The notes below the pieces were generated by a model, which saw only the letters and a program-made list of their open reading frames with translations, made no database searches and had not been told where the DNA came from. This document shows, one piece after another, positions 49,629 to 58,189 of a DNA stretch of 64,000 nucleotides (its first letter is position 1; each line of letters starts with the position of its first letter). The stretch is from Variovorax paradoxus (GTDB taxonomy: Bacteria; Pseudomonadota; Gammaproteobacteria; Burkholderiales; Burkholderiaceae_C): positions 135,021-199,020 of the forward strand of contig NZ_JAGGNU010000014.1 in NCBI RefSeq assembly GCF_018614915.1, in the 5' to 3' direction. The translations under genes and the position numbers were made by a program.

Positions 49629-50588
49629 ATGAGCAAACGCATCCTCGCCGGTGCCGCGCTGCTGCTGGCGGCGCTCGGCGCGCAGGCGCAAGCCTGGCCG
49701 GCCAGGCCCGTGCGCCTGGTCGTGACCTATCCGCCGGGCGGCACGGTCGACGCCGTGGCGCGCATCCTCGCGCCCAAGCTGTCGGCCCGGCTCGGCCAGC
49801 CGGTGGTGATCGACAACCGGGGCGGCGCCGGCGGCGCGATCGGCGGCGAGCTGGTCGCCAAGAGCCCGGCCGACGGCTACACCGTGATGCTCGACGCCTC
49901 CAACCATGCGCAGAACCCGGCGCTGCGCAGCAAGATGCCCTTCGATACGCTGCGCGACTTCGCGCCGGTGTCGCTGCTGGTCAAGGTGCCCAACATCCTG
50001 GTGGTGCATCCCGGCGCGTCGATCCAGAGCGTCAAGGACCTGATCGCGCAGGCCAAGGCGAAGCCGGGCGAGATCAACTACGCCTCGTCGGGCAACGGGT
50101 CTTCGCCGCATCTCGCGGCCGAACTCTTCGACTCGATGGCGAAGACGCGCATGACGCACGTCGCCTACAAGGGCGGCGGCCCGGCGCTCACCGACGTCAT
50201 GGCCGGCCAGGTGCCGGTGTTCTTCGCCAGCCTGGGCTCGGGCCTGCCCTACATCCAGAGCGGCAAGCTGCGGCCGGTGGCAATCGGCGGCAAGGCGCGC
50301 TCGCCGGTGCTGCCCCAGGTGCCGACCATCGCCGAGTCGGGCCTGCCGGGCTACGAGATGTACGAGTGGAACGCGGTGTTCGTGCCGGCCGGCACGCCGG
50401 CCGCCGTGGTCGAGCGGCTGTCGAAGGAGATCGCCGCCACGCTGCAGGACACGGAGATCCGCAGCCGGCTCGAAGCGCTCGGCGCCGAGGTGATCGGCTC
50501 CGGCCCGGCCGAGCTCGATGCGTTCCGGCGCGCCGAGCTCGCCAAGTGGAGCCGGCTCGCGAAGGACAACAAGCTTCAGCTCGACTGA
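49629..50588 (+). CDS. Bug-family TTT solute receptor
   Basis: A 319-residue receptor with signal peptide ending [50 protein letters not shown] and PADGYTVMLDASNHAQNPAL define the ligand loops. A strong AAGGAG lies seven bases before ATG 49629. It is 47 nt downstream of the amidohydrolase and is the last gene of the plus-strand cluster. Its 3' end overlaps the tail of the frameshifted LysR gene on the other strand by 13 nt. Confidence 0.93.
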   Translation: MSKRILAGAALLLAALGAQAQAWPARPVRLVVTYPPGGTVDAVARILAPKLSARLGQPVVIDNRGGAGGAIGGELVAKSPADGYTVMLDASNHAQNPALRSKMPFDTLRDFAPVSLLVKVPNILVVHPGASIQSVKDLIAQAKAKPGEINYASSGNGSSPHLAAELFDSMAKTRMTHVAYKGGGPALTDVMAGQVPVFFASLGSGLPYIQSGKLRPVAIGGKARSPVLPQVPTIAESGLPGYEMYEWNAVFVPAGTPAAVVERLSKEIAATLQDTEIRSRLEALGAEVIGSGPAELDAFRRAELAKWSRLAKDNKLQLD

Positions 50589-51471
50589 GGCGCAGGCCCC
50601 AGCATTTCCGCGAAGGCATCGGCAAAGGTCGGCCGCGAGCGCGCCAGCCACATCGCCGAGAGCTCGAAGGGCGGCAGCCCGGCGCCGTCGCGCACCTCGG
50701 CGTAGCGCACGCCCTCGTGGCGCAGCGCGCGCACCGAGCGCGGCAGCAGCGACCAGCCCAGGCCCGCGGCCACGCAGGCCAGCACGGTGAGCGTCCGGTT
50801 CGCGTCCTGCACCACCTTCACCTCGTGCCCGGCGCGGCGGATCGCGCCCAGCAGCTGGGCGCGCAGGGCCGGGATCTGCTGCTCCGGAAACCAGACCAGG
50901 CCGTGCCGCGCGATCTCGGCCAGCGACACGCGGCGTCGTCGGCCAGTTCGTAGGCCGTCGGCAGCGCGGCCACCATCGGCTCCTCGCCCAGGCTCAGCTC
51001 GTTCACCCGCGCGTTGACCGACACCGGCGGATGCAGCAGCGCGATGTCGATGCGGCCGCCCTCGAGCGCATCGACCTGCTCGGCATTGCTCATCTCGCGC
51101 AGCACCACGTCGAGCTGCGGGTGCCCGGCGCGCAGCAGGCGCAGCGCGCGCGGCAGCACCTCGTAGATGGCATGGGTCACGAAGCCGACCGTCAGCCGGC
51201 CCGCGCGGCCGGCGCCCATGGCGCGTGCGCGCTCGGCCGCCGCATCGCCGTGCGCCAGGCTGGCGCGCACGTCATCGACGATTGCGAGGCCGGCCTCGGT
51301 CAGCGTCGCGCCGCGCCGCGTGCGCGTGAAGAGCTTGGCGCCGATCTCGCGCTCGAGCCGGTTCAGCGTCTGCGTGAGGGCCGGTTGCGCGAGACCCAGC
51401 CGCTCGGCTGCTTGCGTGACGCTGCCGGCCTCGCTGATCGCGATGATGCAGCGCATCTGGCGGGTGTCCAT
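50576..51471 (-). pseudogene. LysR-family regulator with a frameshift
   Basis: A LysR gene read in two frames. Residues 1-180 are intact: the HTH MRCIIAISEAGSVTQAAERLGLAQPALTQTLNRLERE and the start of the co-inducer domain, ending ALPTAYELADDAA. The C-terminal part continues in the next frame from 50929 (SLAEIARHGLVWFPEQQIPAL to FADAFAEMLG). The join at about 50929-50931 needs one extra G (GCGTG versus GCGGTG). It is either a sequencing error or a disabled regulator. The 5' end (51469-51471) overlaps the stop of the flavin monooxygenase gene, so both are in one operon. Confidence 0.8.
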
Positions 51472-53009
51472 CAGCGCGGCCTGTCCGCCGCGTACCAGCG
51501 CGTCGCGATCAGCTCCGGCTCGTCGTGCGCCAAGAGCCGCGCCCAGTGACGGTCGGCGTCTTCCACGAACAGGTCGCGCGCGATCGCATGGGCCAGCCGC
51601 GTGGCGCCGATCGCGAGGCCCGGGATGTCGCCGGCCAGCGCGCCGTGGCTCATGGTCGCGCCCCAGTTGAACAGGCGCATGCGCGACAAGGCCTCGCCCT
51701 CGGTGCTGCCGGCGACGCCGCTGCGGCCGCGCAGCTCGAAGCCCGCGCCCAGGTAGGGAAAGCGCGCCGGCTCGGGGTAGCGCTCGGCTTCCTCGGGCAG
51801 CACGTGCTGAGCCCAGGTGTCGACCAGCGGCGTGTAGCGCGCGATCTCGGGGCGGTCGAGCAGGTCGACGTCGAAGCCGGTGCCGAAGATCACCGCATCG
51901 AAGCGCTCGGTGCTGCCGTCGGGCATGCTGACCTCCACGCCGTTGGCGTCGGGCGCGACGTCCAGCCAGGGCGTGCCGAGCCGCAGCGTGAAGGCGGCAT
52001 GCGCATCGCAGCGGCGCACGGTTTCCCAGGGCGGCGGCACCTGCTCGTCGAAGATGTAGGTGTAGACGCGCCACTTGCGCGCATCGTCCAGGCCTTCGAA
52101 GCCGCGCAGGAAGCCGTGGCTCGACGCCGCCTTGCTCTTGTTGACCTGGGGCAGTTGCGGCCGGCGCGCGAACAGCACCACCTCCGCCGCACCGGCCTCC
52201 AGCGCGCAGGCCGCGTTGTCGAAGGCCGAGGCGCCGGCGCCCAGCACGCCGATGCGCTTGCCGGCGAGCGCGGCGAAGTCGATCGCGTCGGCCGAATGGA
52301 ACACGCGGCCGGCCGCCAACGGGTCGTCGCGCACGAGCGAGGGGAAAGTCGGCCAGCGCGGCGCGCCGCTGCCGTCGCGGCCCAGCGCCAGCACCAGCTG
52401 CCGCGTGCGCACGGTCTCGCGCCGGCCCTCCGGGCCCGTGAGTTCGACCACCAGCAGGCGGCCGTCGTCGCTGTGCGACACGGAGCGCAGCGCGACGCCG
52501 TTGTCTACCGCGAGGCCGACGGTATCGCGCACCCACAGCAGGTAGTCGCGCCAGTCGATGCGGCCGATTTTGTGCAGGGCCTGCCAGCCCTCGCTGCCAT
52601 GCTGCGCCTCGTACCAGGCGCGGAAGGAGAGCGAGGGCACGCCGAGCTCCGGGCCGCCGACCTGCTTGGGGCTGCGCAGCGTGAGCATGCGCGCATAAGT
52701 GCCCCACGGGCCTTCGTCGCCGCGCGCGGCGCGGTCGATCACGCGGATGTTCGTCACGCCTTCCTTGTGCAGTGCGAAGGCGGCGGTCTGGCCGCACATG
52801 CCGGCACCGGCCACCAGCACGTCGAGCACCGGCGCACCGGCATCGGTCGATTCGGCCGGCAGCATCCAGGCCGGCGGCGGCAGGTTGATACGTTCGAGGT
52901 CGGCGCGCACCTGCGCGGCAAGTTTTTCGAGCGCCGCCGCATCGCGCGGGCTCGCGCTGAACTGCACCGGCACCGGCGGCAGGGCGGCGGAAGAGAAGTC
53001 GTCAGGCAT
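51471..53009 (-). CDS. Flavin-containing monooxygenase-like NAD(P)/FAD protein
   Basis: A 512-residue flavoprotein of the FMO/Baeyer-Villiger-like class. The FAD motif GAGMCG is at 68-73, and a second Rossmann motif GVLGAGASAFDNA near residue 255 binds NADPH. LGRDGSGAPRWPTFPSLV and VIFGTGFDVDLLDRPE are further family marks. The start is ATG 53009; the frame runs upstream past 54000 but that part is antisense to dapF. It is divergent from an isomerase gene with only 21 nt between them. The LysR gene overlaps its stop codon (TGATG). The substrate is unknown. Confidence 0.85.
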   Translation of the reverse strand: MPDDFSSAALPPVPVQFSASPRDAAALEKLAAQVRADLERINLPPPAWMLPAESTDAGAPVLDVLVAGAGMCGQTAAFALHKEGVTNIRVIDRAARGDEGPWGTYARMLTLRSPKQVGGPELGVPSLSFRAWYEAQHGSEGWQALHKIGRIDWRDYLLWVRDTVGLAVDNGVALRSVSHSDDGRLLVVELTGPEGRRETVRTRQLVLALGRDGSGAPRWPTFPSLVRDDPLAAGRVFHSADAIDFAALAGKRIGVLGAGASAFDNAACALEAGAAEVVLFARRPQLPQVNKSKAASSHGFLRGFEGLDDARKWRVYTYIFDEQVPPPWETVRRCDAHAAFTLRLGTPWLDVAPDANGVEVSMPDGSTERFDAVIFGTGFDVDLLDRPEIARYTPLVDTWAQHVLPEEAERYPEPARFPYLGAGFELRGRSGVAGSTEGEALSRMRLFNWGATMSHGALAGDIPGLAIGATRLAHAIARDLFVEDADRHWARLLAHDEPELIATRWYAADRPR

Positions 53010-53030
53010 CGCCTGAAGATAATCCAGAAC

Positions 53031-53657
53031 ATGATCGAACTCGACTGCTACTACAGCCTCTCTTCGCCCTGGGCTTATCTCGGCGGTCCGCAACTGCAGG
53101 ACATCGTGCGCCGCCACCATGTGCGCCTGGTGCTCAAGCCCTACGATTTCCAGGCCGTGGTGCCGCAGACCGGCGGCATCCCGCTCAAGACGCGGCCCGA
53201 GCCGCGCCGCAGCTACCACGCGCTCGAGCTCGCACGCTGGCGCGAGTACCTGGGCATGCCCCTCGAGCTGGAGCCGAAGCACTATCCCAAGGGCCCACCG
53301 GCGGATCCGGACTGGAACAAGTACCCGGGCTGGATGGTGATCGCCGCCCAGCTGCAGGGGCTCGACGCGCAGCCGCTGTCGCACGCGCTGCTGCGCGCGC
53401 TGTGGGCCGAGGAGCGCGACACCGCCGATGCCGCGGTGCGCATCGAGGTCGCCGACGAGAACGGCTACGACGGTGCGGCGCTTCAGGCGCTGGAGCAGGC
53501 GCCCGAAACCCAGGCAGCCTACCGCGCCAACAGCGCCGAGGCGGTGGAGAAGGGCGTGTTCGGCGCGCCGACCTTCATCCTGGAGGGCGAGCGCTTCTGG
53601 GGGCAGGACCGGCTGGGCTTCCTCGACCGGGCGCTGGACCGCATCAGGGCACGATGA
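53031..53657 (+). CDS. 2-Hydroxychromene-2-carboxylate isomerase-like DsbA-fold protein
   Basis: A 208-residue kappa-class GST/DsbA-fold protein. The N-terminal YYSLSSPWAYLG includes the catalytic Ser of the isomerase family in place of the DsbA Cys pair. KPYDFQAVVPQTGGIPL, GVFGAPTFILEGERFWGQDRLGFLDRAL is the C-terminal signature. Members use glutathione to isomerise a chromene carboxylate in naphthalene breakdown, but many have unknown roles. The ATG at 53031 is 7 nt after GATAAT. Only 21 nt separate it from the divergent monooxygenase gene. Confidence 0.88.
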   Translation: MIELDCYYSLSSPWAYLGGPQLQDIVRRHHVRLVLKPYDFQAVVPQTGGIPLKTRPEPRRSYHALELARWREYLGMPLELEPKHYPKGPPADPDWNKYPGWMVIAAQLQGLDAQPLSHALLRALWAEERDTADAAVRIEVADENGYDGAALQALEQAPETQAAYRANSAEAVEKGVFGAPTFILEGERFWGQDRLGFLDRALDRIRAR

Positions 53658-53660
53658 CCC

Positions 53661-53720
53661 CCATGCTCGGCACTTGCGTGTCCTCGCTGCCTCCCGAGGG
53701 GGCTGCAGCCCGCCTTGGGG
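53661..53720 (+). repeat. Palindromic extragenic element before dapF
   Basis: The 87-nt gap between the isomerase gene and dapF starts with CCCCCATGCTCGGCACTTGC and continues with CCTCCCGAGGGGG and a GC-rich inverted repeat GCAGCCCGCC/TTGGGGCTGGGC. Such CCCCC-CTCGGCACT and CCCGAGGGGG blocks resemble a Comamonadaceae intergenic repeat from memory. The -10 of dapF (GATAAT, 53733-53738) lies just after it. Confidence 0.4.
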
Positions 53721-53744
53721 CTGGGCGCAGCAGATAATCCCGCG

Positions 53745-54611
53745 ATGCGAATCCGCTTCACCAAGATGCAGGGCGCCGGCAACGACTTCGTCGTGCTGGA
53801 CGAAACCCGCGGCGCGCTGGGCCTGAGCGAGGCGCAGTACCGCTTCCTGGCCGATCGCCATTTCGGCGTCGGCGCCGACCAGATCCTCAGCGTGCGGCCA
53901 TCGCCGGCCGAGGGCGTCGATTTCCAGTACCTGATCCACAACGCCGACGGCGGCGAGGTCGAGCAGTGCGGCAACGGCGCGCGCTGCTTCATGCGCTTCG
54001 TGCGCGAGCACGGCCTGACGCAGAAGGAGACGGTGCGCGTGCAGACGCTCTCCGGCGTGATCGAGCCGCGCATGGGCGCCGACGGCCGCGTGACGGTCGA
54101 CATGGGCGCACCGATCTTCGAGCCGCAGCGCGTGCCCTTCGACACGGCCGGTCTCGACCCGCAGCACGACAACGGCTGGCACACCTGGCATCTCACGCTG
54201 GGCACGCATGCCGACAGTTCGAAGGTGTCGGTGGCCGTGCTGTCGATGGGCAATCCGCACGCTGTGCAGTTCGTCGCCGACGTCGACACCGCGCCGGTGG
54301 CGAGCCAGGGCCCGGCGATCGAGCATCACCCGCGTTTCCCGCAGCGCGTCAACGCCGGCTTCGTGCAGGTCGTCGACCGCACGCACGTGCGCCTGCGGGT
54401 GTTCGAGCGCGGCGCCGGCGAGACGCTGGCCTGCGGCACCGGCGCCTGCGCCGCAGTGGTCGCCGGCATCCGGCTGGGCCGGCTCGACAGTCGCGTCGAC
54501 GTCCAGACCCGCGGCGGCCTGCTCACCATCGAATGGGCCGGCGACGGCGCCCCGGTGCTGATGACCGGGCCTGCCGTCACCGTGTTCGAAGGCGATATCG
54601 AAGTGCCATGA
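53745..54611 (+). CDS. dapF: Diaminopimelate epimerase
   Basis: A 288-residue PLP-independent epimerase of lysine and peptidoglycan synthesis. The two catalytic cysteines are Cys75 in EQCGNGARC and Cys230 in [20 protein letters not shown] at the start is a family signature. GATAAT lies 6 nt before the ATG at 53745. Its stop overlaps the next start (ATGA). The order dapF, DUF484, xerC is also seen in Escherichia. Confidence 0.97.
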   Translation: MRIRFTKMQGAGNDFVVLDETRGALGLSEAQYRFLADRHFGVGADQILSVRPSPAEGVDFQYLIHNADGGEVEQCGNGARCFMRFVREHGLTQKETVRVQTLSGVIEPRMGADGRVTVDMGAPIFEPQRVPFDTAGLDPQHDNGWHTWHLTLGTHADSSKVSVAVLSMGNPHAVQFVADVDTAPVASQGPAIEHHPRFPQRVNAGFVQVVDRTHVRLRVFERGAGETLACGTGACAAVVAGIRLGRLDSRVDVQTRGGLLTIEWAGDGAPVLMTGPAVTVFEGDIEVP

Positions 54612-55297
54612 ACAAATTCAACTCCAACGCCATGAATCCGATCACCGAAGACGACATCGCCAACTACCTCTCGAACACGCCGGACTTCTTCGAGCGCCAT
54701 GCGCAACTGCTGGGCCAGGTGCAGCTCACCAGCCCGCACGGCAATCGCGCCGTCAGCCTGCAGGAACGGCAGGCCGAGATGCTGCGCGAGAAGATCAAGG
54801 CGCTGGAACACCGGGTGATGGACATGGTGCGCCACGGCACCGAGAACGTGGTCACGGCCGACCGGCTGCTGCGCTGGACGCGCGGCCTCCTGAGCACGCG
54901 CGATCCGCGCGGGCTGCCGACGCAGATCGCCGAGCAGCTGCAGACGCTGTTCCTGGTGCCGCAAACGGCCATCAAGATCTGGGACTGCGACGCCAGCTAC
55001 CTCAACGAGCCCTATGCCCAGTGGGTCAGCGACGACGTGAAGGCGCTGGCCACCTCGCTGACAGCGCCGTACTGCGGGCTGAACGCCGGCTTCGAGGCCG
55101 CCAAGTGGCTGGCCGAGCCGCATGCCGCGGTGTCGATCGCGCTGATTCCGCTCAGGCCCGATGCCGAGGCGCCGGCCTTCGGCCTGCTGGTGCTGGCATC
55201 GCCCGACGCGCAGCGCTTCAATGCCGAGATGGGCACCGACTTCCTGGAGCGCATCGCCGAGCTGGCCTCGGGTGCGCTTTCGCGGCTGCGGCCTTGA
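54608..55297 (+). CDS. DUF484 family protein
   Basis: A 229-residue GAF-like protein. The N-terminal [25 protein letters not shown] and [29 protein letters not shown] lead into a helical linker, and a GAF-type domain ends [26 protein letters not shown]. It sits between dapF and the DUF218 gene; ATGA and TTGA overlaps couple the three. It has no named activity, but lies next to xerC in many bacteria. A ligand-binding or regulatory role in cell division or recombination is plausible, not proven. Confidence 0.9.
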   Translation: MNKFNSNAMNPITEDDIANYLSNTPDFFERHAQLLGQVQLTSPHGNRAVSLQERQAEMLREKIKALEHRVMDMVRHGTENVVTADRLLRWTRGLLSTRDPRGLPTQIAEQLQTLFLVPQTAIKIWDCDASYLNEPYAQWVSDDVKALATSLTAPYCGLNAGFEAAKWLAEPHAAVSIALIPLRPDAEAPAFGLLVLASPDAQRFNAEMGTDFLERIAELASGALSRLRP

Positions 55298-55911
55298 TCG
55301 GTACCTTCCGGCGTGCCGTCCTCGGCGCGCTGCTGGTCCTGCTGCTCAGCTATGCGGCCATCGCTATCACGATCTGGCTGCGTGCGCTCGACCTGCTGGG
55401 CCACCCGCCGCAGCGCGCGGCCGATGCAGCGCTGATCCTCGGCAACCGCGCCTACCGTGACGGCAAGCCGAACCCCTGCCTCACCGGCCGCGTCGACACT
55501 GGCATCGCGCTCGCGCAGCAAGGGCTCGTGCGCCAGCTCGTACTGTCCGGCGGCATCGACAAGGAAGACGGCCGCATCGAGGCTGAGGTGATGCAGCAGC
55601 ATGCGCGCAGCGCGGGTTACGCCGGCGCGCTGCTGCTGGAGCCGGTGTCGTCGACGACGCGCGAGAACCTCTCGATGTCGCGCGCCGTGCTGCAGGCGGC
55701 GGGCCTGAAGAGCGTGATCATCGTCTCCGAGCCCTACCACCTGTGGCGCGTGGAGCGGCTGGCGCGCGCGACCGGCTTCGACCGGCTCTTCGACGTGCAG
55801 TACGCGGCAGCGCCGACTTCCTGCTGGCGCCGCTGGGGGATGCTCTTCAAGGGCGCGTTGCGCGAGCCATTGGCGATCGTCAACAATGCAGCGAATGGCT
55901 ACCTCCACTGA
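55294..55911 (+). CDS. DUF218 (YdcF/SanA-like) membrane protein
   Basis: A 205-residue protein with one N-terminal membrane helix (residues 7-28) and a periplasmic or cytoplasmic DUF218 domain: AALILGNRAYRDGKPNPCLTGRVDTGIAL, LVLSGGIDKEDGRIEAEVMQQH, LLEPVSSTTRENLSMSRAVL and VIIVSEPYHLWRVERLA. It starts with TTG 55294, overlapping the DUF484 stop (TTGA). Its last 26 nt overlap the xerC start. Related proteins (SanA, ElyC) affect envelope integrity and vancomycin sensitivity. Its location between DUF484 and xerC is an insertion relative to Escherichia. Confidence 0.86.
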   Translation: MIGTFRRAVLGALLVLLLSYAAIAITIWLRALDLLGHPPQRAADAALILGNRAYRDGKPNPCLTGRVDTGIALAQQGLVRQLVLSGGIDKEDGRIEAEVMQQHARSAGYAGALLLEPVSSTTRENLSMSRAVLQAAGLKSVIIVSEPYHLWRVERLARATGFDRLFDVQYAAAPTSCWRRWGMLFKGALREPLAIVNNAANGYLH

Positions 55912-56908
55912 GTCGCAGGTCGTGACGCCGGCACTGGTCGAGAAGTACCTCGAGCACGTGCGCGTGGAGCGCCGGCTCGCGGCGCGCACCGTCGAGCTCT
56001 ACGCCATCCACCTGAAGACGCTGGCCGAGAAGGCGCATGCGGCCGGGCTCGCGCTCGACAAGGTCCAGACCGCGCACGTGCGGCGCTGGATGGCCCAGCT
56101 GCACAGCGCCGGCCGGGAGTCGCGCGGCATCGCGCTGGTGCTCTCGTGCTGGCGCAGCTTCTACCGCTGGCTCGGCAACGAGGGGCTGGTGGGCTCGAAC
56201 CCGGTGCAGGACGTCCATGCGCCCAAGGCGGCGCGTCCCTTGCCCAAGGCGCTGGCGGTCGACGAGGCGGTGCAGCTGGCCGAGCTGCGCGACGCCGATG
56301 CCGATCCCTGGGCCGAGGCGCGCGATCGCGCGATCGTCGAACTGCTCTACGGCTGCGGCCTGCGCGTCGGCGAGCTCGTCGGCCTGGACCTGCGCGCCAG
56401 CAACGCCGCGCGCGGCTGGATCGACCTCGATGCACAGGAGGCCAGCGTGCTCGGCAAGGGCAGCAAGCGCCGCATCGTGCCGGTGGGTGCCAAGGCGGCC
56501 GAGGCGCTCGCGGCCTGGCTCGCGGTGCGCGAGAACTGCGCCGCGCTCGAGGGCGCGCGGCTGCGCGATCCGGTGAGCGCCGCGGCGCTCTTCATCGGCC
56601 GCAACGGCCTGCGCTTCTCGGCGCAGTCGGCATGGAAGCAGTTGCGTGCGCGCAGCCTCAAGGCCGGCCTGGCCGCGCCGGTGCATCCGCACATGCTGCG
56701 CCATTCCTTCGCCAGCCACCTGCTGCAGTCCAGCAGCGATCTGCGCGCGGTGCAGGAGCTGCTCGGCCACGCCAACATCACGACCACGCAGGTCTACACG
56801 CGGCTGGATTTCCAGCACCTGGCCAAGGCCTACGACGCGGCCCATCCACGCGCCCAGGCGCGCGACGAGCGCACGCCCAAGAGCAAGAACGGCAAGAACG
56901 ACAAATGA
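55886..56908 (+). CDS. xerC: Tyrosine recombinase XerC
   Basis: A 340-residue tyrosine recombinase. The N-terminal SAM-like core-binding domain (VEKYLEHVRVERRLAARTVELYAIHL) is followed by the catalytic domain with Arg in CGLRVGELVGLDL, Lys in GKGSKRRIVPV, His/Arg in HPHMLRHSFASHLLQ, His in LGHANITTTQVYTRL and the Tyr nucleophile in the same block. It resolves chromosome dimers at dif with XerD and FtsK. The start can be ATG 55886 or 55895, overlapping the DUF218 gene. The stop overlaps the methyltransferase start. Confidence 0.96.
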   Translation: MQRMATSTESQVVTPALVEKYLEHVRVERRLAARTVELYAIHLKTLAEKAHAAGLALDKVQTAHVRRWMAQLHSAGRESRGIALVLSCWRSFYRWLGNEGLVGSNPVQDVHAPKAARPLPKALAVDEAVQLAELRDADADPWAEARDRAIVELLYGCGLRVGELVGLDLRASNAARGWIDLDAQEASVLGKGSKRRIVPVGAKAAEALAAWLAVRENCAALEGARLRDPVSAAALFIGRNGLRFSAQSAWKQLRARSLKAGLAAPVHPHMLRHSFASHLLQSSSDLRAVQELLGHANITTTQVYTRLDFQHLAKAYDAAHPRAQARDERTPKSKNGKNDK

Positions 56909-58107
56909 AACTTCTGCGGCTTCGCCCCGGCAAGGAGCGCTCGCTGCAGCGCCGCCACCCATGGGTCTTCGAATCGGCGATCGCCAAGGGCGGCGGCGAT
57001 GCGGGCGAGACGGTGCGCATCGAATCGGACGAGGGCAAGTTCCTGGCCTGGGCCGCCTTCAGCCCGCATTCGAAGATCCGCGCCCGCGCGTGGAGTTTCG
57101 ACGAGAAGCAGCGCATCGACGCGGCCTTCTTCGCGGCGCGGGTGCAAAGCGCGGTGGCCGCACGGCAGCTTTTCGATCTTCAAAGCGACGGGGTGCGGCT
57201 GGTCCACGGCGAGGCCGACGGCCTGCCGGGATTGATCGTCGACCGCTATGGCGACACGCTGGTGGCGCAGTTCCTGTCCGTCGGCGTGGAGCGCTGGAAA
57301 TCGGTGCTGGCCGATGCCTTGCTTGCGGCGACCGGTCTTGCAAAGCTTTACGAACGCTCCGACGCGAGCGGCCGCGAGCGCGAGGGCCTGAAGCCCGAGG
57401 CCGGCTGGCTGCGCGGCAGCGGCCCGACCGAGCTCGCGATTCGCGAGCACGACTGGCAGCTCACGCTCGACATCGCGAGCGGCCACAAGACCGGTTTCTA
57501 CCTCGACCAGCGCGACAGCCGCCGGCGCTTTGCCGAACTCGCCGCGCACCGCCGCTTCCGCCGCGTGCTCAACTGCTTCTGCTACACCGGCGGCTTCACG
57601 GTTGCGGCGCTCGCGGGCCTGAAGGCGGCGGGCGCGCTGGAAGGCGCCGAGCTGGTGTCCATCGATTCCTCGCTGCCTGCGCTGGAGCGTGCACGCGCGC
57701 ATGTCGCCCTGAACGGTTTCGAAGGCGCGAACTGCGAGTTCCTCGATGCCGACGTCAATGCCGCGCTGCGCCGTTTCATCGAGGAGGGCAGGGTGTTCGA
57801 CGCCATCGTGCTCGATCCACCCAAGTTCGCGCCCACCGTGGCCCACGCCGAGCGCGCCGCGCGGGCCTACAAGGACATCAACCGCCTGGCCTTCAAGCTG
57901 CTGGCCCCCGGCGGCGTGCTCCTGACCTTTTCGTGCTCGGGCGGCATCGGCGCCGACCTGTTCCACAAGATCGTGGCCGGCGCCGGCATCGATGCCGGGG
58001 TCGACGGCTACATCAGCGAGCGCCTGGGCGCTGCGCCGGACCATCCGATGACCATCGAGTTCCCCGAGGGCGAATACCTGAAGGGCCTGGTGGTGGTGCG
58101 CAAATAG
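56905..58107 (+). CDS. rlmI: Class I 23S rRNA cytosine-C5 methyltransferase (RlmI-type)
   Basis: A 400-residue SAM-dependent methyltransferase with an N-terminal PUA domain (LRPGKERSLQRRHPWVFESAIAKGGGD) and a Rossmann domain with NCFCYTGGFTVAALAG as SAM loop. DAIVLDPPKFAP is motif IV, and LLTFSCSGGIGADLFHKIV is the motif with the catalytic Cys of the RlmI family. TGFYLDQRDSRRR is a hallmark. It modifies C1962 of 23S rRNA in Escherichia. ATG overlaps the xerC stop (ATGA). Confidence 0.92.
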   Translation: MKLLRLRPGKERSLQRRHPWVFESAIAKGGGDAGETVRIESDEGKFLAWAAFSPHSKIRARAWSFDEKQRIDAAFFAARVQSAVAARQLFDLQSDGVRLVHGEADGLPGLIVDRYGDTLVAQFLSVGVERWKSVLADALLAATGLAKLYERSDASGREREGLKPEAGWLRGSGPTELAIREHDWQLTLDIASGHKTGFYLDQRDSRRRFAELAAHRRFRRVLNCFCYTGGFTVAALAGLKAAGALEGAELVSIDSSLPALERARAHVALNGFEGANCEFLDADVNAALRRFIEEGRVFDAIVLDPPKFAPTVAHAERAARAYKDINRLAFKLLAPGGVLLTFSCSGGIGADLFHKIVAGAGIDAGVDGYISERLGAAPDHPMTIEFPEGEYLKGLVVVRK

Positions 58108-58189
58108 CTTTTGCCCCCGCCGGAGCGCGGCCCGAGCGCCGTCGCTAAACTTTCCGCCTTTCCCCGATTCCATCCCCCCGGAGCACTTC

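Noticed and set aside
50576..51471. Programmed frameshift in the LysR gene
   Set aside because: There is no slippery heptamer or downstream structure at 50929-50931; a lost G or a sequencing error explains it better.
51471..54386. 971-codon frame through the monooxygenase
   Set aside because: Beyond 53009 it is antisense to the isomerase and dapF genes.
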